Positions 6,964-14,963 of a stretch of 16,495 bases of DNA are shown in pieces (positions within the stretch are counted from its first letter, which is position 1; every line of letters begins with the position of its first letter). The stretch spans positions 1 to 16,495 of the forward strand of contig JBBSBY010000078.1 of assembly GCA_038250835.1 (NCBI GenBank). Direction: 5' to 3'. This DNA comes from JBBSBY01 sp038250835 (GTDB taxonomy: Bacteria; Desulfobacterota; Desulfomonilia; Desulfomonilales; Desulfomonilaceae). Below the pieces are notes generated by a model, which was given only the letters and a program-made list of their open reading frames with translations, did no database searches and had not been told where the DNA came from. The position numbers and the translations under genes are program-made.

Positions 6964-7356
6964 ATGGTTAAAAAGTCCGCTGTAATCTTTGGAGTCCTTG
7001 CTTTGCTGGTTTGCAGCGTAGGGATGTCCTGGGGTTACACCGTAAGCCAATGGCCTGCTCCTGGTATTCCAGGCACAGTGTACTGCGGTGGTAGCGCCAG
7101 CCTAGTTAGCCCTGAAGATTACACTTTAAAAGGTCCTGTGGCCCCCGCTTGTGAGCCCCCGCTGGTTCCCGGCGTGATTCATGCTGCTCTGAGCATTCCT
7201 TTTCGCGCAGTGGCCTTAGTAGCGACCCCCCTGTTCCAGGGCGGTAACTGCCCCGGCGAACAACCCTGCAAAGTGGAATTAGGCGAGCCCGCTTATGTTA
7301 TGGCCGCTGTGCCTTGCACCCCGGTCAACACTTACATCCCGCCCAAAGGCTGGTAA
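6964..7356 (+). CDS. Secreted Cys/Pro-rich small protein B, paralogue of protein A
   Basis: The 130-aa product has a Sec-type signal peptide (MVKK, hydrophobic core 5-19, predicted cleavage after SWG at residue 24). The mature part of about 106 residues has 5 Cys and much Pro and Gly. Segments similar to protein A include KGPVAPACEPP, VALVATPLFQGGNC and EPAYVMAAVP, and both proteins end in Trp. It has fewer cysteines than protein A (5 against 13) and lacks the Gly-Gly-Cys tract, so the two copies have diverged a good deal in the mature part while the leader stayed identical. Family and function are unknown; an envelope or extracellular structural role is only a guess. The gene is monocistronic with a terminator at 7374-7398. 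Confidence 0.8.
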   Translation: MVKKSAVIFGVLALLVCSVGMSWGYTVSQWPAPGIPGTVYCGGSASLVSPEDYTLKGPVAPACEPPLVPGVIHAALSIPFRAVALVATPLFQGGNCPGEQPCKVELGEPAYVMAAVPCTPVNTYIPPKGW

Positions 7357-7373
7357 TTATTTAGCGATTGCTG

Positions 7374-7398
7374 AAAGCCGGGTTAGCCCGGCTTTTTT
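7374..7398 (+). terminator. Intrinsic terminator after gene B
   Basis: AGCCGGG (7376-7382) pairs perfectly with CCCGGCT (7387-7393) around a TTAG loop. The stem runs into a T tract (7393-7398) and is preceded by an A run. It begins 18 nt after the stop codon. Confidence 0.9.
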
Positions 7399-7683
7399 AT
7401 TTTCGAACAGCCGACGCGCCAAACAAAACACCATTTACCTCGATCCTTGTCTCCGTCGGAGAGGGTTGGGAGTGGATCTTCAGTATAATACCAATTAAAT
7501 ACTATAATAAAACTAAATGGTGTAAAGAACGGATCTCAGTGCGCATTTAGAAGTGTGGTCTTTTGCGGATTAAACCTAAAAATCTTCACCACTTTTGGTC
7601 ACTCCCATGAATCAACTGGCCCACAGGTGTGTCCCCGCCGCCACACTTTGCTGGATATCCAGCTCGTTTGCGGTAGTTGGAAC
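7399..7683. other. Convergent intergenic region without a recognised gene
   Basis: These 285 bp lie between the terminator of gene B and the stop of the minus-strand sigma-54 activator gene. The stretch 7483-7515 is very AT-rich. Two dyads are present: a 10-bp inverted repeat (7428-7437 with 7514-7523) and the 14-bp palindrome GCTGGATATCCAGC (7650-7663), which lies 20 nt beyond the activator's stop. Neither is followed by a T tract on the minus strand, so no intrinsic terminator for the activator is evident. Confidence 0.5.
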
Positions 7684-9471
7684 TCAGTTACTGATGTAAT
7701 CTTTAAAACCATACTTTTGTATTTTGTTTATCAGGCCCTGCCTGGAGAGGCCAAGTCTCTTGGCCGCCCAAGTTTTATTGCCCGAGCAAGCTTCCAACGC
7801 TCCTATGATCATGGCTTTTTCCAACTTATCAACAGCTTCTTTAAGCTTGGGTGGGGCTTTATAGTCAGATCTTAAATCCATCTGTTCCAGCGATCTTCTT
7901 AATCTTGGGGATAAGCACCTGACTGAAATATTGCCGCCTTCCGAGGTCATGATGTGGGCCCTCTCGATCTCGTTTTCCAACTCGCGAATATTTCCGGGCC
8001 ACTTATAGCGCATCAACAAATCGGTTGCGGCGGGATCAACTCCCCGCGCCATTTTGCCTGTCTGACTATTAAATTTATCCAGAAACTGGCTGATCAGAAG
8101 CGGAACATCTTCTACTCTGTCACGAAGCGGCGGCAAAACAATAGGGAAAACATTAATTCTATAGAACAAGTCTTCTCGGAATGATCCCTGAGCCACCATT
8201 GCTCTTAAATCTCGATTTGTTGAAGTAATCAGGCGCACATTCACTTTGTGGGTAGTATTATCGCCGACGGGTTTAATCTCACCTGATTGAATAGCCCGCA
8301 GTAGTTTGACCTGCATCGCCGGAGAGGTAGCTTCAATCTCATCAAGAAAAAGTGTGCCTTTGTCCGCGGACCTGAACACACCAAATGAATCGTTCACCGC
8401 CCCTGTAAACGCGCCTTTTTTATGACCAAACAATTCACTTTCTATCAACTCTGACGGCACCGTGGCGCAATTTAGCGCAATCATCGGCTCCGCGCAACGT
8501 GAGCTGAGATGATGAATCGCTTTCGCCACGAGCTCTTTTCCCGTCCCAGATTCGCCTTGGACAAGAACCGTGGTGTCGGCCGGCGCAACTTTCCGAATCA
8601 ATAAACGAATCTCATGAATAGCCGAGGTTTGTCCGATCATATCTTCAAGTGGATCTCTGTGGCTAATGGATTCTTTGAAGGCTACTTTCTCATTGGAGGT
8701 TGTTAGAGTATTTTTTCGTAAACCGTCCCATTCGAGCACATGCTCCATTGATCTTGCCGCTTGCGAGGCCAGAATTTCTAAGATTTCAAGATCTATATTC
8801 GTGAACACGCCCGCTCTTTTATTTAAGACTTGGAAAACCCCCATAACGGGGCCGCCTGGAGTTCTCAAAGGCACGGAAAGTAAATTCTTCGTGACAAAGC
8901 CCGTTTTTGGATCAACATTTTTATTAAAACGGGGGTCGGAATAGGGATCCACAATATTAAGGGATTTACCTCGAGTAAACACCCAACCCGCTATCCCTGA
9001 GTCCCACGATATTCGGATCTCATCATGTTTCAACCCCAAAGCTACATGCGAGTAAAGCTCTCTACGATTGTAGTCCGCGAGAAAAATCGTGGCTCGTTCG
9101 GCGTTCATAACGGTTGGAGCTTCCCTGATGAGTAAATCAATGAGAGAGCTGATATTGGTTTCGCTCGTAATCAGCATCCCCATTTTGAACAAAAGTGATA
9201 TTCGTTCCAAATAAGATCCCAGTGGTCTGATGTGTTTGTTTGCGGCCCGTGAGGATTCCTCCATTCCGAGGGCTTCTTTGAGCAACGTGATGTCCAGATG
9301 AATAGTGAGCGCCTGGACTAATTCATCCACAGTCACTTTTCCGATATTCAGAAGCACATCAGCCAAAGATTTACCCGTTTGTCGTGAAGAAAGCAGCGCC
9401 TCCGCATAGTCCTCTTTAGTAATTTTGCCGGTTTCAAGAAGTAGTCTACCGATGTTTATGGCGTCCAGCAC
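7684..9471 (-). CDS. Sigma-54-dependent transcription activator (T2SSE_N-GAF-AAA-Fis)
   Basis: The 595-aa protein has the full bacterial enhancer-binding protein layout. An N-terminal GspE/PilB-type domain (about 5-62, IGRLLLETGKITKEDY) is followed by a GAF sensor domain (about 95-245). The AAA+ core has GESGTGKE (306-313), GAFTGA (353-358), LFLDEIE (374-380) and the arginine region FREDLFYRIN (431-440). A Fis-type helix-turn-helix ends the protein (NKTWAAKRLGLSRQGLINKI, 565-584). The intact GAFTGA loop is the sigma-54 contact, so this should remodel sigma-54 holoenzyme at -24/-12 promoters. There is no receiver domain, so the signal probably enters through the GAF domain or the T2SSE_N domain, not by two-component phosphorylation. 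Start GTG 9471 has GGGAG about 9 nt upstream and overlaps the end of the dikinase gene by 16 bp, implying co-transcription and translational coupling. Targets are unknown. Confidence 0.93.
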   Translation of the reverse strand: MLDAINIGRLLLETGKITKEDYAEALLSSRQTGKSLADVLLNIGKVTVDELVQALTIHLDITLLKEALGMEESSRAANKHIRPLGSYLERISLLFKMGMLITSETNISSLIDLLIREAPTVMNAERATIFLADYNRRELYSHVALGLKHDEIRISWDSGIAGWVFTRGKSLNIVDPYSDPRFNKNVDPKTGFVTKNLLSVPLRTPGGPVMGVFQVLNKRAGVFTNIDLEILEILASQAARSMEHVLEWDGLRKNTLTTSNEKVAFKESISHRDPLEDMIGQTSAIHEIRLLIRKVAPADTTVLVQGESGTGKELVAKAIHHLSSRCAEPMIALNCATVPSELIESELFGHKKGAFTGAVNDSFGVFRSADKGTLFLDEIEATSPAMQVKLLRAIQSGEIKPVGDNTTHKVNVRLITSTNRDLRAMVAQGSFREDLFYRINVFPIVLPPLRDRVEDVPLLISQFLDKFNSQTGKMARGVDPAATDLLMRYKWPGNIRELENEIERAHIMTSEGGNISVRCLSPRLRRSLEQMDLRSDYKAPPKLKEAVDKLEKAMIIGALEACSGNKTWAAKRLGLSRQGLINKIQKYGFKDYISN

Positions 9472-12400
9472 GGCTTTTCTCCCGTTTTGGCATATAATGC
9501 TATTTCACCCGTCTGGCCATGGATTATCATTTTGCTGCCGACGATGACATTTTTATCATTAAACCCGACGGATTCGGGGCGTCCTGTAAACTTCACTATT
9601 TGGGATACTTGTCCAATGTAGGTTTTCCCCAGAGCCTTCGCGATATCTGCGGCGTGGGCGCCTCTCCCTCCCTGCCTACTAATCAGAGCGGTAGCCACGG
9701 GAAGACTAAAAATCTCTTCCATGATCTCTTCGGGTATGGGATCGTTTACAACGAAAATAAAGCCATCGAGTTTTTCGTGTTCGGAAAGATTTTCATTCAT
9801 CGCGTCTATTATAGATTGAGCCTTGGTTATGTGCCGAAAAGGCGCTATCTGGTTCCTATCGGTAACCATTATGCCTCTGAAAATTTTTCCCGAGACCCCC
9901 GCTCCCGTGGCTATGACGGTGTACCCTGCGGAGACCAGGGACGGCGTGCGGTCGCGTTTCTCTCGGTCTTTCCGAATTTGTAAAATGTATACTTTATCGT
10001 TCTCGATAGTATATTCAAGTCTTGTATCGAAGTGCAAAAATTCAGCTGTGCGGAACAAAATTGAAGATAGGCGCTTCCATGCGGCAGGCATCTTAGAAGC
10101 CAAACATTCTTTGGTTTTCCAAATGTCGTAAACAGGAATAGTGGGCACCTTGCCGTCCACAACATCCGTGCCTTGATCCCCCTGAGCAAAATCACCACGC
10201 AAATCTAAGGTAAATGGATTATAAGAGATTACGCCTGTGCCCGAAGTAGCGGGCGCCATATTGCCGTAAACCATGCCTTGAACAATGACCGGCGTTCTCC
10301 AATTACCGTGGATTCCCGCCGCCTCCCGGTACTTTTTGGCGGCGTGCCCATCATAGGAATTAAGGACTACCGCCGCGCAATGGCTTAATATGTCAAGAAA
10401 CCGGCCATTGTCCAACATTCCAATGGCTTGGGGGGCATGCTCCTCAACCAGCTTCTTGTATTCAAAAGCCAGGCTTTTCATTTGTGAGGCGCTCATGTGA
10501 GCTTTTCTGGTTATTTTGAGCTCCGCTTTTTTATCATCGATAATTTCCTGAAATTGGTCCCTTTGCACATTAAAAACGGATTGACTGAATTCCTGCAAAA
10601 ACCTTCTATAGCAATCATAAGCGAACCATACTCCATACCGTTTTGCTAGACCTTCAGCTATTTCATCATTGATACCTACATTGGTGATGGTGATCATCAT
10701 CCCCGGCATACTAATCCTGGCGCCGGACCGCACCGAAAACAACGCCGGGTTATCCGGATCACCAAGGGACTTCCCCCATGCTTTACCGAGCTTTTCCAGT
10801 GAAGCCGCCAATCCTTCTTTAAACTCCGTATCCGTCAGCATTTCTTGTTGCGTACACACAGTTTGATCAGTAGTGATCACGAAATATGGAGGTGTTATTT
10901 CCGCAAATCTGAGCAGTGAAGCCTTAAGGCCGATCCGGCACGGCGAAATTTCCTCTTTATCCGGAAAGTAGAATGGAACTCGCCTGGAGTGTTTCGGTTT
11001 CTTAGCAACACGCTTACCCGAATCCGCAAGTCTCTGGTTAAAGAACAACTCGACCTTGTCAATAAATGTTTCCAGCACGCGTAGATTGCCGTCCCTCGCC
11101 TGTAGGTCCGACAAATACAATGTTTTTAGATAATTCTTGAAAAAATCGGTCTCGGGGGTCTCTCGTAGGGTTGTGAGGTCTTTTAATTTTCGCGGCAATT
11201 TGTCCATTGGGTTACAAGCCAGAAATACGTCGAAATGCCCCTCAAACCAATTCCTATAGGCGACATGGATATCATCCAACTCCTTTTTTACTATAGCGAT
11301 AATGTCTCGAACTTTGTCATAGGTGAGTCCAAGAGGCGCCGAGCGTCGTAGATCTCTACCAGCCTGCTGTAAATAATAGCTTGAATGGCCATTGACGCAA
11401 ACACCTCGGACAAGATGATCCATGAACACCAAAGCCGTCGACAAATTTTCGGAAGTGACAACGTCAAAGCGGGTGTTATTGATGGTGGTGGCAAGGGTCT
11501 CCTGTTCGCTTTCGAGGGCCAGATCTTTGGTAAAAGCCTCAAATCGTTGTTCGATGTAAGTAGCTTTTTGAGCGTAAGCGTGCCCGGTCTTTTTGGATCT
11601 TAGGATTATCGGCGCTCCGTCTTTTTCTTTTTGTAATTCTTTGATGTTAGTGGCATTGTTATCCAATCCTTCCGTCAAAGTGATTGCCGGCGGCATCGCT
11701 TCACGTATGTCCGGCGTTAAGATCGTTTTAAGGTCCGAACGTCGTAGAATAATCTCGTTCAGAGAATCTAAATCAGCTCCTACGTCTGCGCCTGTATCTG
11801 ACCCGGCAAGCACGAAATATTTTTCGTAGAGTCCCTTTATTAAACTGATCATGTCTAAAACAATACGTTTGGAAAAATCCGAGTAATGCTCAGACTTTTC
11901 AAATTTGGATGTATCGAGCCCAACAATGGCCATGGCTCCGTTTTTTTCGAACAAGTTGATATTACCGGAGCCGCAGATTTCTCGCAGAAACTCTTGAATT
12001 TCAGCCTTCTCTTCGGGCTGGAGCCATTGGTCCATTTTGAGATACGGCGCCGACTCAGGCGGCATCCATTCAATCAAATGTTCCGGGCGACCATCGAGCA
12101 AATATCTCAAAATACCGACACAAAAATAAAAATTTTCAATACTGCCTCTCCAATGGATATCTCCCCGGAGCTTACCGAGAAAATTCCCTATTGGTTTGAC
12201 GCCGCGATTCGCCAACAGTTTAGCGAGACCCGCTGCGGTGAGTCGTAACGTATCCAGTGGCCCAATGTCCTTGAGTGAGTAAGGAATAGCCTTGACCAAG
12301 GTGCGGATCAAGAAGTGCGTTATGGAACAATTTGCCCGCAGTAGACTGCTTATCCAGTACTGAATCAGATCTTCATCACTAATCCTAGTTTTTCCTATTT

Positions 12401-13940
12401 CGACCTGAATGATTAAGTAAGGTATCAGTTCGTGTGTTATTCTGGGATTAGAGGCAATAATCGACATGATCGCTTTGATGTGGCGGACGTGCGCAGTATT
12501 TATACCGGTTTCTTCCGCCAAAACCAGCGGCTCACCGGTGTCGTCATCCTCCACCGTGAACTTTGCCTCACGGGGGGCGACTATCGGCCGTTTTACGAGC
12601 ATGCCTATAAGCTCTTCCTCCATCAATGAGTAACCCGCTCTGCCGAGAGCCACTCCCAGCGCTTCTATTGCCCGCAAAGAGGAAAGGACTTCTTTCAAGG
12701 CTCCGGAATTGTAAATTCGATTTAAAAAGAGTTGCCCAAATTGGCGCACCAATTTCTTGGATGTTTTTTTTCTAGTTTGTTCTAGCCCAATGACCAGATT
12801 ACACAAGCCCTCGATGAGCAATTCCTTAACATCCGGCTTGTCCACCGCTAAAATTTGCAGAGCCAGTATTTCCGCGAATACCTCTTGAACGGCTGAGGGT
12901 AGACGATCCGCCATGGATTCAAATGATTTGAAAACGTCCTTCCACAAAGTTGACAATCCGGTGATAAAAGATACCTGACCATCCAGATCTTCATCCCCAA
13001 GAGGATGTAGGTTGTTTTGCGCAGTAATTAATTCCGAGCGACGATTCTTGATCTCCTCCGTCGAATAGCTTTTAATCTTGAACAAAATTTCAGCTTGGAA
13101 TTGATCAACATCGGCCGCGTTTATCAAAGGCAATGTAGACTCAAATCTATTGATTAAGACTTCTGGACACGCTTGAATTTCAGAGAGAGCCGTATAAATT
13201 ATTCCGGCGGCCACGGCATTTACTTCACCTGAGAATTCATTACGCTCGGACTTGGATCTTTGCGCCAGAGCGGATCTAATCCCTTTAAGCGAAATGATTC
13301 TGCGTTCAAAGCTATTAAGAGTCTGAGGAAGGGTTTCCTGGGTTAGGAAATGGAAAATGGCACGAAGGGCTTTCAAATATCCATTTAATTCGGATTCCGA
13401 ACAAGTCCGAAAAATATTTTCAACGAATTTTAAGAGGGTGTATTCGGCCTCCCCTGCCGCTTCAGCGTCGAAGGGTTGTTTTGCCGCAGCAAATAGGTAT
13501 CCGCTTATTACATTCAGAATGGATGCTAAATACGGACGCGCACTATCTTCGTCCCTATCCATAATGTAGTGCGACAAAAGTTTAACCGGATCCATCCAAT
13601 TAGGGAGTTCATATAAAGCCGGAATTAACAACTCCGCAATGTTCGCTTGTCTTCCTTCGTAAGAAGTAAGAAACTTTAATTCATCTATGCTTTCTCTTGA
13701 AAACCGCTGCCTTATTTTAATCAGCGAGTTTTGAGCGTAAGCTTCTAACAGATAGACGGATGCCTCGGCGCCTGATCTGTCGAGAATCAGCAGCACATCA
13801 GCGGTATTTTCAAGAGTTAACGACGTATCGGGAGAGATCCGCATCTCAGAGCCTTCGATCACTGCTGATATACCTGATATTTGGTAGGGATTTAGCGGCT
13901 CGGATTCCGTCAATTTACGAATTAAAAATCGTGCTTCCAA
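9456..13940 (-). CDS. PPDK/PEP-synthase-like dikinase lacking the PEP barrel, with about 990-aa N-terminal extension
   Basis: The 1494-aa protein is mainly unknown sequence up to about residue 990, largely predicted helical from its Leu/Ile/Glu/Lys pattern. A pyruvate-phosphate-dikinase-type ATP-grasp domain follows. Its features are CRIGLKASLLRFA (Lys1006), SVRSGARISMPGMM (1069-1082), a GNM..ATSGTGVISYNP segment near 1226-1242, and LEYTIENDKVYILQIR (1308-1323; Glu1309, Gln1321, Arg1323). A phosphohistidine swivel domain then carries GGRGAHAADIAKALGK (1424-1439) with His1429. Only 63 residues follow the GGRGAHAA motif, so the C-terminal PEP/pyruvate TIM barrel of PPDK and PEP synthase is absent. 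The Asp found two residues before the ATP-site Glu in PPDK appears to be Arg1307 here. Likely chemistry is ATP-dependent phosphorylation of His1429 and transfer to an unknown acceptor, as in glucan water dikinase or rifampin phosphotransferase. Start TTG 13940 follows AAAGGG, and an in-frame stop lies 18 nt upstream. It overlaps the activator gene downstream. Confidence 0.88.
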   Translation of the reverse strand: MEARFLIRKLTESEPLNPYQISGISAVIEGSEMRISPDTSLTLENTADVLLILDRSGAEASVYLLEAYAQNSLIKIRQRFSRESIDELKFLTSYEGRQANIAELLIPALYELPNWMDPVKLLSHYIMDRDEDSARPYLASILNVISGYLFAAAKQPFDAEAAGEAEYTLLKFVENIFRTCSESELNGYLKALRAIFHFLTQETLPQTLNSFERRIISLKGIRSALAQRSKSERNEFSGEVNAVAAGIIYTALSEIQACPEVLINRFESTLPLINAADVDQFQAEILFKIKSYSTEEIKNRRSELITAQNNLHPLGDEDLDGQVSFITGLSTLWKDVFKSFESMADRLPSAVQEVFAEILALQILAVDKPDVKELLIEGLCNLVIGLEQTRKKTSKKLVRQFGQLFLNRIYNSGALKEVLSSLRAIEALGVALGRAGYSLMEEELIGMLVKRPIVAPREAKFTVEDDDTGEPLVLAEETGINTAHVRHIKAIMSIIASNPRITHELIPYLIIQVEIGKTRISDEDLIQYWISSLLRANCSITHFLIRTLVKAIPYSLKDIGPLDTLRLTAAGLAKLLANRGVKPIGNFLGKLRGDIHWRGSIENFYFCVGILRYLLDGRPEHLIEWMPPESAPYLKMDQWLQPEEKAEIQEFLREICGSGNINLFEKNGAMAIVGLDTSKFEKSEHYSDFSKRIVLDMISLIKGLYEKYFVLAGSDTGADVGADLDSLNEIILRRSDLKTILTPDIREAMPPAITLTEGLDNNATNIKELQKEKDGAPIILRSKKTGHAYAQKATYIEQRFEAFTKDLALESEQETLATTINNTRFDVVTSENLSTALVFMDHLVRGVCVNGHSSYYLQQAGRDLRRSAPLGLTYDKVRDIIAIVKKELDDIHVAYRNWFEGHFDVFLACNPMDKLPRKLKDLTTLRETPETDFFKNYLKTLYLSDLQARDGNLRVLETFIDKVELFFNQRLADSGKRVAKKPKHSRRVPFYFPDKEEISPCRIGLKASLLRFAEITPPYFVITTDQTVCTQQEMLTDTEFKEGLAASLEKLGKAWGKSLGDPDNPALFSVRSGARISMPGMMITITNVGINDEIAEGLAKRYGVWFAYDCYRRFLQEFSQSVFNVQRDQFQEIIDDKKAELKITRKAHMSASQMKSLAFEYKKLVEEHAPQAIGMLDNGRFLDILSHCAAVVLNSYDGHAAKKYREAAGIHGNWRTPVIVQGMVYGNMAPATSGTGVISYNPFTLDLRGDFAQGDQGTDVVDGKVPTIPVYDIWKTKECLASKMPAAWKRLSSILFRTAEFLHFDTRLEYTIENDKVYILQIRKDREKRDRTPSLVSAGYTVIATGAGVSGKIFRGIMVTDRNQIAPFRHITKAQSIIDAMNENLSEHEKLDGFIFVVNDPIPEEIMEEIFSLPVATALISRQGGRGAHAADIAKALGKTYIGQVSQIVKFTGRPESVGFNDKNVIVGSKMIIHGQTGEIALYAKTGEKPCWTP

Positions 13941-14191
13941 AGGTTCCCTTTCCCATTAGGTTCTGAACATTGTCGTAACATTGCAGATGGTAATCGCATA
14001 GATATGATGTTTCCATGAGTCGCATTATCCGGCCGATTTAAGGGAATTCGATTAATCATAAGGCTGACACCGTATTGCCTTACTCCGATGGATCGTCCGA
14101 CATCCATATCGTATGTGCAAAGACAGTCCAGAATATTATTTATACACTGATTTAAATAGAGCTCCGTCCAATTATATGCCATAGGTGGAAA
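13941..14191. other. Divergent intergenic region between the dikinase and the E1-like operon
   Basis: These 251 bp should hold promoters for the two divergent units, but I find no convincing -35/-10 pair on either strand. The only clear signal is AGGTGG (14183-14188), just before the ATG at 14192. A minus-strand frame of up to 91 codons spans the region but has no ribosome site. Absence of sigma-70 boxes could mean another sigma factor, but no good sigma-54 -24/-12 pair was seen either. Confidence 0.4.
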
Positions 14192-14956
14192 ATGCAAAAC
14201 GTATTAGACAGGCATAGCCGCCATATATTATTGAGCAACATTGGAGAAAAAGGTCAAGAACTCATATCCGAGGCACGGGTTCTTGTAGCCGGAGTCGGCG
14301 CTTTGGGATCAATGATCTCGATATTGCTGGCAAGAGCCGGTGTCGGATTCATCCGTATTGTAGATTACGATAAACCTGAAATGCATAATCTGCACAGACA
14401 GATAATCTTTACGGAATCGGATACCAAAACCGGGGCCTTTAAGGCGGATGCCGCAGCCGAACATTTGCGTGAAGCAAATTCGCAGATCATTATTGAACCC
14501 GTTAATATTAAAATTGATGATTCTTCAGCCGAGCGCCTGGTCAAAGATGTGGATATAGTGCTGGACGCGTTGGATAACACTCCGGCAAGGTACAGTGTCA
14601 ATGACGCCGCAGTAAGGCGGTCCGTGCCTTATGTTTTCGGTGGAGCGGTTCACACGGTCGGCAATGTAATGACAATCCTCCCGGGAAAGACCGCCTGTCT
14701 GCGTTGCCTTTGGCCTGATCCACTCAAAGTTGCTGATCATGCGCGGGCCTCAACTGTTGGTGTTTTGTCCACTGCGGCCACATTGACGGCATCAATTCAG
14801 GTGACCGAAGCTCTGAAATGCATTCTTGGAAAATACGACGACTTAATTGACGGTATGTTGGTGATGGACATTTGGAGGACGGATTTCCACGTCGTCCCTA
14901 TTAAAATTAACCCCAGTTGTATATGCGGCGCTTCATTGGCTGTGGATAATCAATAA
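14192..14956 (+). CDS. ThiF/MoeB/HesA-family adenylyltransferase (E1-like)
   Basis: The 254-aa protein has the adenylation-domain motifs of ubiquitin-activating E1-like enzymes. These are VAGVGALGS (32-40, nucleotide loop), VDYDKPEMHNLHRQ (57-70, with the Asn and Arg of the ATP site), LDALDNTPAR (124-133, Asp128 for Mg-ATP), a CLRC pair (169-172) and SCICG (242-246), which forms the zinc site in relatives. The second pair is CxC instead of the usual CxxC. Where thiolating members have a Cys before GVLGP, this protein reads RASTVGVLS, with Ala186 at the aligned place, so a thioester intermediate is unlikely. Relatives adenylate the C-terminus of a small carrier protein or a peptide (MoaD, ThiS, microcin C7 precursor). 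No Gly-Gly-ending carrier is encoded in the window. ATG 14192 has AGGTGG 3 nt upstream, which is close. It is the first gene of a four-gene cluster. Confidence 0.88.
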   Translation: MQNVLDRHSRHILLSNIGEKGQELISEARVLVAGVGALGSMISILLARAGVGFIRIVDYDKPEMHNLHRQIIFTESDTKTGAFKADAAAEHLREANSQIIIEPVNIKIDDSSAERLVKDVDIVLDALDNTPARYSVNDAAVRRSVPYVFGGAVHTVGNVMTILPGKTACLRCLWPDPLKVADHARASTVGVLSTAATLTASIQVTEALKCILGKYDDLIDGMLVMDIWRTDFHVVPIKINPSCICGASLAVDNQ

Positions 14957-14963
14957 ACGGAAT

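Noticed and set aside
7428..7523. 10-bp inverted repeat ACACCATTTA / TAAATGGTGT 76 bp apart
   Set aside because: A repeat of this size within 100 bp is expected once or twice by chance in a window this long, and no target-site duplication or mobile-element gene is present.
7650..7663. 14-bp palindrome GCTGGATATCCAGC beyond the activator's stop
   Set aside because: Expected about once by chance in this length and not followed by a T tract, so not called a terminator or operator.
9519..9983. 154-codon plus-strand frame opposite the dikinase
   Set aside because: Lies entirely antisense to the conserved phosphohistidine domain and ATP-site sequence; shadow frame.
13922..14197. Minus-strand frame of up to 91 codons in the divergent region
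   Set aside because: TTG or internal ATG start without any ribosome site, overlaps the ribosome site and start of the E1-like gene and the start of the dikinase, and has no recognisable features.
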